This document shows positions 17,685 through 27,529 of a DNA stretch of 64,000 bases, piece after piece (position 1 is the first letter of the stretch; the number at the start of each line of letters is the position of its first letter). The notes below the pieces were generated by a model. It made no database searches, was not told where the DNA came from, and saw only the letters and a program-made list of their open reading frames with translations. The translations under genes were made by a program, and so were the position numbers. The stretch comes from PXAP01 sp046483315 (GTDB lineage Bacteria > Bacteroidota > Bacteroidia > Bacteroidales > PUMT01): positions 1 through 64,000 of the forward strand of contig JAWODJ010000098.1 of assembly GCA_046483315.1 (NCBI GenBank). The letters are read 5' to 3'.

Positions 17685-18605
17685 TCATCGCAAAGAAAAG
17701 CCTCCGGAACCGATCATGTATCCATCCGTATAAACTTCTACCTGATATTCCCCGGGGATGAGACTGCCATCATCGGTATAGTAAATGCATGCGTCAATAT
17801 CCACATTTTCATAATTGATCTCCCTGGAAGCAGTATACACTAACGGATCCTGATCCACCATCATAATATTATCTGCAGAAGATGCCAGTACAAGCTGGTC
17901 AGGGCGTTTTATACGGATATACACTTCCCTCATACCGGGGTCAGCAATGGCATTTCGTTTCAGGGTAAAACAAACCTGTATCTGTTCAACACGGCCGATT
18001 CTGTTGATCTCACGTCCCCGGCGGTTGATGGGAGAAGCAACCAGATCCTCTGCTACCAGTCTGGATCCTAGTTCAACCCTGGCAGACAGATCCTCTTTAA
18101 CCTGCCTTTCCTCCTGCAGCTGGGTTTCAACCTGCATAACCTGTTGCCTTACCTGGACATTTTCCTGCCTTAGCCTGATATTTGCCTGATTAAGGGAATC
18201 CACCTGTACAATATAACTCTTAAGCACATCCCGCAGGGTTCCCAGCTCACTGCGGTATTCATTTATTGTAGCAGCATTGCGAATCCTGGTACGGTTAAGT
18301 TCTGATATCAATTCCTCAATCTCTTCCTGTCGTGCTTCAAGCTGTGCATTCATACTGTCATTGTCAGTCCTTAGAACCTCATATTCATAGGAAAGCTCTT
18401 CAAACTGGCTGATAAGTTCAAGCTTTTCAGCAGTCACCTCTTCGAGCTTTATGGCTTCCTGTTTTCTGTCATACAACAACCAGCCAAGAACAACTATCAA
18501 AACCACAAGTATGGCGGTAAGCCCTATTAATATCCCTGTCAGTTTCCTGGAAGAATGCTTTGGTATATTTTCGCTTCTGTCAGGTATTCTCTTCTCCTTG
18601 TCCAT
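17685..18605 (-). CDS. Membrane-anchored coiled-coil protein
   Basis: A 306-residue protein of unknown function. A basic cytoplasmic N-terminus (about residues 1-22) precedes one membrane helix (LTGILIGLTAILVVLIVVLG, about 22-42). A coiled coil follows from about 50 to 180, and a C-terminal beta-rich domain from about 190 to 306 includes YVRIKRPDQL-like and PGEYQVEVYTDG segments. The topology places the coiled coil and beta domain in the periplasm. A TAATTTTG box at 18651-18644 may be its promoter. The lipoprotein gene follows after 115 bases. The shape resembles envelope scaffolding proteins, but I recognise no named family. Confidence 0.72.
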   Translation of the reverse strand: MDKEKRIPDRSENIPKHSSRKLTGILIGLTAILVVLIVVLGWLLYDRKQEAIKLEEVTAEKLELISQFEELSYEYEVLRTDNDSMNAQLEARQEEIEELISELNRTRIRNAATINEYRSELGTLRDVLKSYIVQVDSLNQANIRLRQENVQVRQQVMQVETQLQEERQVKEDLSARVELGSRLVAEDLVASPINRRGREINRIGRVEQIQVCFTLKRNAIADPGMREVYIRIKRPDQLVLASSADNIMMVDQDPLVYTASREINYENVDIDACIYYTDDGSLIPGEYQVEVYTDGYMIGSGGFSLR

Positions 18606-18714
18606 CCGATTAAACTATGATTAAAATTGCTGTAAATGTGTAACAAAATTATCTTCTTCTGTTAACCTGTCTTTATGTTCCGAATAAACTCCCCGTTTTG
18701 AATCTCTTCACATG

Positions 18715-19518
18715 TCAGTTGTCAGGCCGACTATTGCTTTTCCTGTATGACCGGAAGAGCAATACCAATCCGGCCAGAATAAATGGTATGCTAAGCCATT
18801 GTCCCATATTGAGCATCATTCCCGTTTCAAATTCAACCTGATCCTCTTTAATAAATTCTATAAAAAACCTTACAGCAAAAAGCAGGACAAGAAAAATACT
18901 GAAAAGATATCCTCGCTTCAGCTTACTGTCCTGTTTCAGGTAGAGGGCGAACAGCAAAATAAAGATTGCAAGATATGAAAGCGCTTCATATATCTGTGTA
19001 GGGTGTTTGGGAACAGTTTCTCCCGTCCTGACAAATATAAATCCCCAGGGAAGAGTTGTTTCCATACCATAGATTTCAGAATTCATCAGGTTCCCCATAC
19101 GTATAAAAAACCCTGCGAGGGCCACAACAATAACTATCCTGTCCAGTATCCATAAATAGGGCCGGTTTATGCTTTTCGAATAATAGTAAAGTGCAACCAG
19201 TATGCCTACTGCAGCTCCATGACTGGCAAGACCACCTCTCCATATTTTCAGGATCTCAACCGGATTGCTCAGGTAATAAGAAGGTTCATAAAACAGGCAG
19301 TGGCCCAATCTGGCTCCTATAATAGTGCCAATGGCCATATACATTGTCAGCTTGTCGAGCAATTCAACGGAAATACCTTCCTTCCTGAATATTTTCAAAA
19401 AAACAAGATAACCGAAAAAAAAGGCTGAAGCAAACAATAACCCGTACCAGCGAATGGCAAAATTACCGATACGGAAAATTTCAGGATCTACATCCCATGT
19501 TATATAGAGAGGTATCAT
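18715..19518 (-). CDS. lgt: Prolipoprotein diacylglyceryl transferase
   Basis: Inner-membrane enzyme that transfers diacylglycerol to the lipobox cysteine of prolipoproteins, the first step of lipoprotein maturation. About seven membrane helices are visible in 267 residues. The family motifs WRGGLASHGAAVG (about 94-106) and RMGNLMNSEIYG (about 140-151) are present, including the essential His and Arg/Asn/Glu positions. Many of its likely substrates are encoded in this window. It is divergent from an Ig-like lipoprotein gene. Confidence 0.94.
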   Translation of the reverse strand: MIPLYITWDVDPEIFRIGNFAIRWYGLLFASAFFFGYLVFLKIFRKEGISVELLDKLTMYMAIGTIIGARLGHCLFYEPSYYLSNPVEILKIWRGGLASHGAAVGILVALYYYSKSINRPYLWILDRIVIVVALAGFFIRMGNLMNSEIYGMETTLPWGFIFVRTGETVPKHPTQIYEALSYLAIFILLFALYLKQDSKLKRGYLFSIFLVLLFAVRFFIEFIKEDQVEFETGMMLNMGQWLSIPFILAGLVLLFRSYRKSNSRPDN

Positions 19519-19733
19519 AGGTATAGTATTATTTGGGGGGTAAAATTATAAAAGAATTGCAACAATAAAGCTTTGTGTCTGGTTAATTAATGTTTTTTTT
19601 CATCCGTCTGTGTATATTTTTGTATAAAAAAATTGATCACATCGATTTTGCATGTCATAAAATGTGAGTTTTTGAGCGACTTTAAGATGAAAATAATTTA
19701 TTTACATTTACATCCTGTTTCAACTGCGCAAAT

Positions 19734-21695
19734 TTGAAAAAACTTAATCCATACCTTATTCTCTTGTTGCTGATTGCCGGCCTGGGTTCATTTTTATTCC
19801 CGCGCTGTGCCAAAATTGTACCACCAACCGGCGGTCCGCGCGACACCATTCCACCTGAGGTCGTAAGAAGCACCCCTGCGAATTTTTCCACGGGTTTTAC
19901 AGGTTCGGAAATATATATAGAATTTGATGAATTTATTCAGCTTCGCAACATTAACGAACAATTTATTATTACCCCGCCCCAAAAGGAAAGACCTGAATTC
20001 AGGGCAAGAGGAAGAAACCTGTATATTGATATCAAAACCGATCCAATACCCAACACTACATATACACTAAACTTTGGTGAAGCCATTGTAGATCTTAACG
20101 AGGGAAATGCCCTCAGTAATTATGAATTTGTATTTTCAACCGGAGATATAATTGATTCTCTCTCTTATTCGGGTATAGTGCTGAATGCTGCCGATAACCA
20201 ACCTGTAGAGGGCGTAGTAGTCATGTTGTATGAAATACTGCAGGATTCTGTTCCCTACCGTCAAATGCCACTTTATGCAAACCGTACAGGAGAAGAGGGA
20301 CGATTTCAGCTTAACAATTTAAGAGCCGACACCTTTAAGGTCTTCGCCCTTACCGATATCAACAATAATTATTTATATGACAGGCCGGGGGAGGAGAAAA
20401 TAGCATTTCTTAAAGATTATATCCTTCCCGACACCCTGAAATATGAAAGCCCGTTACAATTGCCTCACTCACCCGACACACTTGATAATCTGTTACATGA
20501 AGGCCGGGATAATAATCTGCCCGTCCCGGCAGATTCACTGGCCGGTGAATCTGATCCGGACAGAACCCCTCCTGACAGAAGGCTGATGGAGGAAAGTGAT
20601 ACCGCACAATTTGAGATGCCGGAACTGAACGACACGTTAAATATAAAAGGAGACAAGCCCTCTGAACAAAAATTTGCATTTGGCTTTCATTCCGGCGACA
20701 CTCTTTTTCTTTTCGCAGAGGAGACAGGCAGGCAGTACATCAGTCAAAACGAAAGAAACAGCAGGGGAGAGCTGCTTTTTATTTTCAACCTCCCCCTTGA
20801 AAAGGAATGGTCGATTGAGCCTCTTAATTTTGATCCTCCGGATAACTGGAAAATGGTTGAAAAGAATCCCCGGAATGACAGTGTAAGATATTGGATAACA
20901 GATAATGAAACAAGAAATCTTGACAATATGCAATTCCTCGTTTCATACTGGGCTACAGGACCTTCAGATTCACTCAGATACATAAATGACAGTCTTAACA
21001 TGAACTATACGCCCCCTTTAAGGTCGCGCAGGCAATTAACAGATGAAGACACTGAACTGCCAATGGACATAACATTTGGCATTCAGGAAGAAGGAACACT
21101 GGAACTCAACAAAAACCTTATACTGTCATTTCCCGTGCCCCTTTCAGAAATTAACGATGCAAAAACAAAATTGACAACAGGGCAGGATAATAATGCGATC
21201 CCCCGTAATTTTGAGTTAATACAGGATTCTCTGAGAATAAGGAATTATTATCTCACAACAGATTTGCTGCCGGGACAAAATTATCAGTTCACAGCCCTGC
21301 CGGGTGCTTTTACAGACATCTACGGACTCGAATCGGACAGTATTGAATTTACATTCAATACCCGGGAAGAGGATCATTACAGCAGAATTATTTTAAATCT
21401 TACCGGAGCAAAAAATCAAATCATACTGCAGCTGCTTGACGAAAAAGATGCAGTATTCAGGGAATTTCACATTGATCATGACGATGAAGTGATATTCGAT
21501 TATCTGCAACCTGCTAATTACAGATTAAAGGCTATATTCGATATTAACAATAACGGCAAATGGGATACCGGCAACTATCTCAAAGGAATACAACCCGAAA
21601 GAGTTATGTTTTTCAGGGAAGAAATTGCCACCCGATCCAACTGGGACATAGAGATTGAGTGGGATCTTGATCCAGAAACCGCTTTTCCCCAATAA
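19734..21695 (+). CDS. Ig-like domain lipoprotein
   Basis: A 653-residue surface or periplasmic lipoprotein read from TTG 19734. The resulting start, M-K-K-L-N-P, leads straight into a hydrophobic signal and lipobox FPRC (Cys25), and no ATG fits. The mature start CAKIVPPTGGPRDTIPPEV is characteristic of a widespread Bacteroidota lipoprotein family with an N-terminal SbsA-type Ig-like domain (about 35-140). A second beta domain with DINNNYLYD (about 150-220), an acidic disordered stretch (about 235-310), and a C-terminal Ig-like plus DINNNGKWDTG segment follow. The two calcium-binding-like D-N-N-N loops are notable. Function is not established. Confidence 0.82.
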   Translation: MKKLNPYLILLLLIAGLGSFLFPRCAKIVPPTGGPRDTIPPEVVRSTPANFSTGFTGSEIYIEFDEFIQLRNINEQFIITPPQKERPEFRARGRNLYIDIKTDPIPNTTYTLNFGEAIVDLNEGNALSNYEFVFSTGDIIDSLSYSGIVLNAADNQPVEGVVVMLYEILQDSVPYRQMPLYANRTGEEGRFQLNNLRADTFKVFALTDINNNYLYDRPGEEKIAFLKDYILPDTLKYESPLQLPHSPDTLDNLLHEGRDNNLPVPADSLAGESDPDRTPPDRRLMEESDTAQFEMPELNDTLNIKGDKPSEQKFAFGFHSGDTLFLFAEETGRQYISQNERNSRGELLFIFNLPLEKEWSIEPLNFDPPDNWKMVEKNPRNDSVRYWITDNETRNLDNMQFLVSYWATGPSDSLRYINDSLNMNYTPPLRSRRQLTDEDTELPMDITFGIQEEGTLELNKNLILSFPVPLSEINDAKTKLTTGQDNNAIPRNFELIQDSLRIRNYYLTTDLLPGQNYQFTALPGAFTDIYGLESDSIEFTFNTREEDHYSRIILNLTGAKNQIILQLLDEKDAVFREFHIDHDDEVIFDYLQPANYRLKAIFDINNNGKWDTGNYLKGIQPERVMFFREEIATRSNWDIEIEWDLDPETAFPQ

Positions 21696-21711
21696 CCATG
21701 TAAAAATGTTT

Positions 21712-22581
21712 CTATGCCGGGGGCACTCCCCTGTAAGTCTTGAAACCGGCCCTTAACTGCAGGTCCTTTGGCGTTATACACATTATCGGAACCGGAGATT
21801 TACTGATCAACTGCTGTGCATTGTTCCCTATAACGAAACTTGAAAGTGCCGTACCCTGTTCCGTCATTATTGAAATAAGATCAATATTTTCATTCTTCAC
21901 ATAGTCAACCGTCATGTCTGAAATACTCTCTCCCCGATGCATGGTTACAACAGACTTTATCCCGTTTTCGGTGAGATAATCCCCAACCTGGTGAGTCCAC
22001 GTTTTAATCCTTTGCAGCAGTTCCTGGTCATTGCCGGTTGTAACCCCCATTACATGTATTTCTGACCCGAAATATCCTGCCACCTTTGCTGTATAGGGAA
22101 CTTTCTGCCTGGTATCCCGGCTGTAATCAATGGGCAAAACTATTTTCCTGAAACTCCTGGGAATAACACCATGCTTTATAGCAATAACCGGCCGTTCACT
22201 GGCTGTAATTATCTTTAGGGTGTTGCTGCCTATAAAGAATTCTTCAAAGCCGGAAGCTCCATGTGTGGATACTACGATAATCGAATCTTCAAAAGATTCT
22301 GCCTGTTCAACAATTTCATCATATACTTTGCCACGTTTTACAATATATGACAGATCAACGCCTTTAGGAAGCTTATGTTCGTATTTAGCCTGTAATTCAC
22401 TGAATTTTGATTTGGCAAAACGCTGTTCCTCCTCAAGTGAAGGCTGGGGAAAATCAGAACTTTTCTTTTGAACATAAACCATTTGAATACTGGCCTTTGT
22501 TTTTGATGAGATCATAACAGCCAGTTCCAGGCCGTTTATTGATTCATCAGAAAAATCCAGGGGTACAATTATCTGCTTCAT
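21712..22581 (-). CDS. Tandem universal stress protein
   Basis: Cytoplasmic stress-response protein of 289 residues built from two Usp domains, about 1-145 and 150-285. Each ends in the nucleotide-loop pattern G-[SN]-N, seen as GSNTLKIITASERPVIAIK and IGNNAQQLISKSPVPIMCI. Such proteins often bind ATP and respond to energy or redox stress; no catalytic role is evident. It is convergent with the Ig-like lipoprotein gene, with 16 bases between the stops, and divergent from the acyl-CoA ligase gene across 229 bases. Confidence 0.9.
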   Translation of the reverse strand: MKQIIVPLDFSDESINGLELAVMISSKTKASIQMVYVQKKSSDFPQPSLEEEQRFAKSKFSELQAKYEHKLPKGVDLSYIVKRGKVYDEIVEQAESFEDSIIVVSTHGASGFEEFFIGSNTLKIITASERPVIAIKHGVIPRSFRKIVLPIDYSRDTRQKVPYTAKVAGYFGSEIHVMGVTTGNDQELLQRIKTWTHQVGDYLTENGIKSVVTMHRGESISDMTVDYVKNENIDLISIMTEQGTALSSFVIGNNAQQLISKSPVPIMCITPKDLQLRAGFKTYRGVPPA

Positions 22582-22810
22582 CTTAGTCTGTTTTTTAATT
22601 TTCCGGAACTTATTATCAATGAAATTCTTTAATTACTGACCCTTATTTTGTCATAAACCTGCTTTTTTGGCAATTTAAGTAATTTTTTTCAATTGACTGT
22701 AAAATTACTGCAAACTATAATTTAAATCCAACAGCAGGTTTTTAAGGGTTGTATGGTGAAATTGTATTTTTTTTTTACATTTACGGCTAAACCAACCTCT
22801 TCTAAAAATT

Positions 22811-24472
22811 ATGATGAAGGAAAATTTTATCCAGTTTATTGAAACAAGTATCAATAACAACTGGGATATTACAGCTTTTTCCGATTACAAAGGAGCAAGC
22901 TACAAATATTCCGATGTAGCCCACAGAATAGCCAGGATACATATTGCCTTTGAACAGGGCGGTATTAAAAAAGGAGACAAGATCGCCCTTCTGGGGAAAA
23001 ACTCTGCCCACTGGACAATTGTTTACCTTGCCACCATATCTTATGGTGCCGTTATAGTTCCGGTTTTGCCGGACTTCCGGCCAAACGATGTGCATCACAT
23101 TGTCAACCATTCTGATTCGATTGTCCTTTTTGTTGCGGATAGCATTCTTGAAACATTAAAGGAGCAGGAGATGACAAACCTCATGGCTATCTTCTCTGTA
23201 AACGATTTTTCGTTGCTTTCGGACAAGGGCAATGCCGGCCTCAGGGAAAAAATGTCTTCAATTGATCAGCTTTTTGCGGAAAAGTACCCTGACGGCCTCA
23301 CCCCGGAAAACTTCAACCTGGAAGAGGTACCCAATTCAGACCTTGCCGTTATCAGTTATACTTCAGGAACAACCGGCTTTTCAAAAGGGGTAATGCTGCC
23401 ACACAACAGCATTGTCTCAAATGTGGTTTATGCCCACAACAATATGCCTCTTGAGCCGGGAGATTCCATTGTATCCTTCCTTCCCCTTGCACATTCCTAT
23501 GGGTGCGCCTTTGAATTCCTGTTTCCTTTTACCCTTGGATGCCATATCACATTCCTTACAAAAACCCCTTCTCCGCAGGTAATACTTGGATCGTTCAAGG
23601 AGATCAGACCAAGACTGGTGCTTGCCGTACCGCTGATTATTGAAAAAATATACAAGAAACAGCTCCTGCCTACTCTTGAAAAACCTGTCATGAAATTCCT
23701 GCTTAAGGTTCCCGGAATCAACAAGCTTATCTACAAGAAGATCAAAAACAAACTTGTTGAGGCTTTTGGAGGCAATTTTCACGAGGTTGTATGTGGTGGT
23801 GCCGCCCTGAACAAAGATGTTGAAATTTTCTTTAACAAGATAAAATTTCCCTTCTCAATAGGATATGGAATGACTGAGTGCGGGCCTCTTATCAGTTATG
23901 CCGGCTGGGATAAAACCCGGCTTGGCTCAGCAGGTAAAATTGTAGATGGAATGGAGGTAATGATCGATTCTTCCGATCCCTACAATGAAGTTGGTGAGAT
24001 AATGGTGCGGGGAGAAAATGTGATGCTGGGTTATTATAAAAATGAGAAGGCTACCAGCGAAGTACTGGATAAGGACGGATGGCTGCATACAGGTGACCTC
24101 GGTTTAATAGACAGGGATGATTTTGTCTATATCAAAGGGCGAAGCAAAAGCATGCTGCTCGGTCCCTCCGGGCAGAATATCTACCCCGAAGAGATAGAGG
24201 CTAAACTGAATAATATGAATTATATTCTTGAATCGGTGGTAATTGAAAGTAAAGGACGTCTTGTTGCCCTTGTATACCCCGATCATGAAACAGCAAAAAC
24301 TGATGGTATTGATGAGGTACAGCTGGAAGCTATTATGGAGAATCACCGGAAGAATCTCAACAAGGAACTTCCTGTATATATGAATCTGTCGAAAATACGA
24401 ATATACCCGGAAGAATTTGAAAAGACCCCGAAAAAAAGTATAAAACGTTTTCTTTACATGGAAGAGGAATAG
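22811..24472 (+). CDS. AMP-forming acyl-CoA ligase (long-chain type)
   Basis: Adenylates a carboxylic acid, most likely a fatty acid, and transfers it to CoA. Core motifs in order: SYTSGTTGFSKGV (ATP loop, about 182-194), GYGMTECGP (about 354-362), GWLHTGDLG (about 422-430), and KTPKKSIKRF with the catalytic lysine region near the C-terminus. Length 553 fits the bacterial long-chain group. Met1-Met2 makes the start ambiguous by one codon. A strong terminator follows, so it is probably a single-gene unit. Confidence 0.88.
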   Translation: MMKENFIQFIETSINNNWDITAFSDYKGASYKYSDVAHRIARIHIAFEQGGIKKGDKIALLGKNSAHWTIVYLATISYGAVIVPVLPDFRPNDVHHIVNHSDSIVLFVADSILETLKEQEMTNLMAIFSVNDFSLLSDKGNAGLREKMSSIDQLFAEKYPDGLTPENFNLEEVPNSDLAVISYTSGTTGFSKGVMLPHNSIVSNVVYAHNNMPLEPGDSIVSFLPLAHSYGCAFEFLFPFTLGCHITFLTKTPSPQVILGSFKEIRPRLVLAVPLIIEKIYKKQLLPTLEKPVMKFLLKVPGINKLIYKKIKNKLVEAFGGNFHEVVCGGAALNKDVEIFFNKIKFPFSIGYGMTECGPLISYAGWDKTRLGSAGKIVDGMEVMIDSSDPYNEVGEIMVRGENVMLGYYKNEKATSEVLDKDGWLHTGDLGLIDRDDFVYIKGRSKSMLLGPSGQNIYPEEIEAKLNNMNYILESVVIESKGRLVALVYPDHETAKTDGIDEVQLEAIMENHRKNLNKELPVYMNLSKIRIYPEEFEKTPKKSIKRFLYMEEE

Positions 24473-24554
24473 CATTATCCTGCCCTGCGGTTCAGAAACA
24501 ATAAATTCTGTGTAATATTCCGGGGCTCTGCCTCTGAACAGATACTGGAACCCG

Positions 24555-24592
24555 GAGCCAATTGCATTTTATTGCAAATGGCTCTTTTTTTT
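24555..24592 (+). terminator. Intrinsic terminator after the acyl-CoA ligase gene
   Basis: The arms GAGCCAATTGCA and TGCAAATGGCTC pair over twelve positions with one mismatch, enclose a six-base loop, and are followed by eight T residues. This is the strongest Rho-independent terminator seen in the window. Confidence 0.88.
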
Positions 24593-24625
24593 GTATTTTA
24601 GGGCATTGCAGAAAACCTTGTTTCA

Positions 24626-26107
24626 ATGACAAAAAAAGAAGGCCCGTTTCTTGCATTTGACTTTGGCGCCGAGAGCAGCCGGGCTGTTGCAGGCTCTCTT
24701 GAAAAAGGCAAACTGGTCCTGAAGGAAATATACAGGTTCACCACCGGTATGATACCCCTTGGCGGTCACCTCTACTGGAACATATACAGATTTTACGAAG
24801 AGATAATCAATGCCCTGAATATTTGTTACAGGGAAAAAAATATAAAGCCCCGTTCCATGGCAGTTGACACATGGGGTGTTGATTTCGGTATGCTTGCTGC
24901 CGACGGGACCATAGTGCGTATACCCTATGCCTACCGCGATCCACAGGTGGTTGAAGCTATGCACGACTTTCACAGGATCATTCCCGCGGAAAGAATTTAT
25001 TCGCTTACCGGTATCTCTATGCAACCGTTCAACAGCCTCTACCACCTCCATGCAATGAGGCGCAGCAATGACCTGGCCATTGAAGCCGGTCAGAGGGTGA
25101 TGTTCATTCCCGACCTGCTGAACTACCTGCTTTCAGGCGTGAAAAAGACTGAATTCAGCTTCGCGACCACCTCACAACTTTATAACCCTTTTAAAGGTGA
25201 ATGGGAAGATGAGCTACTGAGGGCGGTCGGACTTGATGCTTCTTATATGAACGAAATCATTGAACCCGGCCAGGTAATCGGGAGACTAAGTGATGATGGC
25301 TGCCGGCATTCCGGGTTGAAAAAGGTTGAAGTGGCATCGGTATGTTCGCACGATACCGGCTCGGCTATAGTAGCCGTGCCTGCGGAAGGGGCCGACTGGG
25401 CATATATAAGCTCGGGAACGTGGTCGCTGATGGGGCTGGAGCTTGAGTCTCCGCTTGTGAACGAAAAAACGTTCGGCTACAACTTTTCTAATGAGGGTGG
25501 AGCCGGAAAAAGTTTCAGATTCCTGAAAAATATTATGGGCCTTTGGTTGCTTCAACAGTGCCGCAAAAAATGGAAGCAGTCCGATACCAGCTGCGATTAC
25601 CCCACACTCATTGATGAGGCCGGAAAGGCTGAACCGTTCCGGGTGCTTATTGACCCCGACCGCGAACAGTTTTTTAATCCACATGACATGGTTTATGAAA
25701 TCGATGACTACTGTAACCATACAGGCCAGGCAAAACCCTTTTCAAGAGGCACATATGTAAGGGCAATTTTCGAAAGCCTTGCCCTGAAATACAGGTATGT
25801 ACTCGACCAGCTCCAGGAGGTGTCGGGAAGGCAGATAAACACCATACACATTATCGGCGGGGGCACGCACAACAAAATGCTTTGCCGGTTTACTGCGAAT
25901 GCGACCGGCAAAAGAGTAGTTACAGGTCCTGCCGAGGGTACAGCTGCCGGCAATATCCTGATGCAGGCCATGGCCTGCGGACAGGTCAGTTCGCTTGAAG
26001 AGATCCGCAGTATTGTAAAAAACTCATTTGATCTCGAATATTATCACCCTGAGGAGACCCGTGAATGGGACAGGGCATACCAGGACTTCCTTAAACTGGT
26101 AAAGTGA
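24626..26107 (+). CDS. RhaB-family sugar kinase (L-rhamnulose or L-fuculose)
   Basis: FGGY-family carbohydrate kinase of 493 residues. The phosphate-binding start AFDFGAESSR (about 10-19), AVDTWGVDFG (about 79-88), SSGTWSLMG (about 259-267) and NIMGLWLLQQC (about 296-306) match E. coli rhamnulokinase closely. No rhamnose gene is nearby; instead fucP and fucI lie within 5 kb, and Bacteroides fuculose kinases also belong to this RhaB-like branch. I therefore infer that L-fuculose is the likelier substrate here. It is convergent with an esterase gene that separates it from fucP-fucI. Confidence 0.85.
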   Translation: MTKKEGPFLAFDFGAESSRAVAGSLEKGKLVLKEIYRFTTGMIPLGGHLYWNIYRFYEEIINALNICYREKNIKPRSMAVDTWGVDFGMLAADGTIVRIPYAYRDPQVVEAMHDFHRIIPAERIYSLTGISMQPFNSLYHLHAMRRSNDLAIEAGQRVMFIPDLLNYLLSGVKKTEFSFATTSQLYNPFKGEWEDELLRAVGLDASYMNEIIEPGQVIGRLSDDGCRHSGLKKVEVASVCSHDTGSAIVAVPAEGADWAYISSGTWSLMGLELESPLVNEKTFGYNFSNEGGAGKSFRFLKNIMGLWLLQQCRKKWKQSDTSCDYPTLIDEAGKAEPFRVLIDPDREQFFNPHDMVYEIDDYCNHTGQAKPFSRGTYVRAIFESLALKYRYVLDQLQEVSGRQINTIHIIGGGTHNKMLCRFTANATGKRVVTGPAEGTAAGNILMQAMACGQVSSLEEIRSIVKNSFDLEYYHPEETREWDRAYQDFLKLVK

Positions 26108-26216
26108 TTATAATAATCCAGGCAGGGAGGTAAACTCAATGCCATCGGAAGACAGGGCAACGTAAGACATTTGGTATTGGGAATCTATGCCAGGGCGCTT
26201 AGCCCCTTAAATAGGT

Positions 26217-27365
26217 TCATTGGCTGAATTTTGTGTAACTTTTTAGATGATTATCAAACCAATTAAGCATTTCAATTTTCATTTCATCGGTAAAGACATG
26301 ACCAGTATCTTCATAAACTATGCTATTGAAGTTTTCTACTTTATTATAAAGGTCATAGACAGTATTGAGCTTCTTTTCCAAAACTCTTATGCCGCTTAGG
26401 GGAGAGCCATGATCACGGTCACCGGTAAGTGCCAAAAATGGTCTCGGAGCAATAAGACCCATTAAAGCTTCGGTATCAAAGTGATTAAGCATACCCGGAA
26501 CAAAATAATATATTCCGTGAGCGCGCAGCTGCCTTTGTTCTATTAATTCTTTGTATCTTGTGAAGCATGCTATTCCCACCACTACTTTGATCCGCTCATC
26601 GAGAGCTGCAAGCCACCATGCCCTGGTACTCCCCATGCTCATTCCTTCAACACCAATTCTTTCAGTATCGATTTCAGAGCGGGTCATAAGATAATCGAGT
26701 GCAATCTGTTCATCACGGAGCTGCATTCCCCAGAGCGAACGGCCAAACCATAAATTTATCTTAAACAAAGATGATTCCTGGTCAGCCCTGCTTTCCTGCA
26801 TTTCCAAATCCCCTGCAGGTCCCCTGCCCCTCCGTTCACCGTTAAAATAACTATCAATAGCCATAACAGCATATCCATTGGAAATAAATAATGCTAAAAC
26901 ATCCTGTGAAGTACCCGGGTCCGATCCGAAAATATTATCCTTACTGCTCCCGTGGCCGTGCAGCCCAAGAATAACTGGAACTTTACCCTTTACATTAGTA
27001 GGTATGGCTAAATAACCAGGAATCCAGGAATCAACTTCATTGTCAATTAAGAATTTTTCCAGGATATACCCATTTTTTTCTTCACGAAGCACAGTTTTCA
27101 CCTTCAAATGTTCAGGACGAGGCGGAATTTCTCCCAATAGCTTTTGTATTGTTTCTCTTACTTCAATTCGATCTTTTTCCCATGCGGCCAGATCCTCAGG
27201 AAAAGTAAAATCGGGATAGTTCCAATTTTGATAATGGTCGGGGACTCCTTCCCATGGTTCCTGCCAAAAATCAGATGTTTCAGTGTTTGATTGAGCTGCT
27301 AGTGGAGTATTTAAAAAAATAGCTGTAAGCAGGCCGACCATCGAAATAAATAATAACTTTTGCAT
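26217..27365 (-). CDS. Secreted alpha/beta hydrolase, acetyl-xylan-esterase-like
   Basis: A 382-residue exported hydrolase with signal peptide ending near residue 25 (PLAAQS). The catalytic triad can be read as Ser243 in GMSMG, Asp316 or Asp318 in TGDRDHG, and His356 in DTGHVF. The oxyanion region LGLHGHGSSKD is at about 133-143. The overall pattern is that of dienelactone-hydrolase-like and acetyl esterases acting on polysaccharides. Its place between the sugar kinase gene and fucP suggests removal of ester groups from a fucose-containing glycan, an inference from context only. A 164-base gap separates it from fucP on the same strand. Confidence 0.82.
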   Translation of the reverse strand: MQKLLFISMVGLLTAIFLNTPLAAQSNTETSDFWQEPWEGVPDHYQNWNYPDFTFPEDLAAWEKDRIEVRETIQKLLGEIPPRPEHLKVKTVLREEKNGYILEKFLIDNEVDSWIPGYLAIPTNVKGKVPVILGLHGHGSSKDNIFGSDPGTSQDVLALFISNGYAVMAIDSYFNGERRGRGPAGDLEMQESRADQESSLFKINLWFGRSLWGMQLRDEQIALDYLMTRSEIDTERIGVEGMSMGSTRAWWLAALDERIKVVVGIACFTRYKELIEQRQLRAHGIYYFVPGMLNHFDTEALMGLIAPRPFLALTGDRDHGSPLSGIRVLEKKLNTVYDLYNKVENFNSIVYEDTGHVFTDEMKIEMLNWFDNHLKSYTKFSQ

Positions 27366-27529
27366 GTTCAGGATTATTTAATGAGTCCGTTACAAAAAAG
27401 ATAATTTGTCATGAATCATCCATGTACCAGGTCACATAGCGGCATTAATTTTCCTACCACTTCAGGAAATGCATCTATATAGCTTACCCGGCAATACATA
27501 AGGTAAAGTCGTTGTAAATATCACCCCTT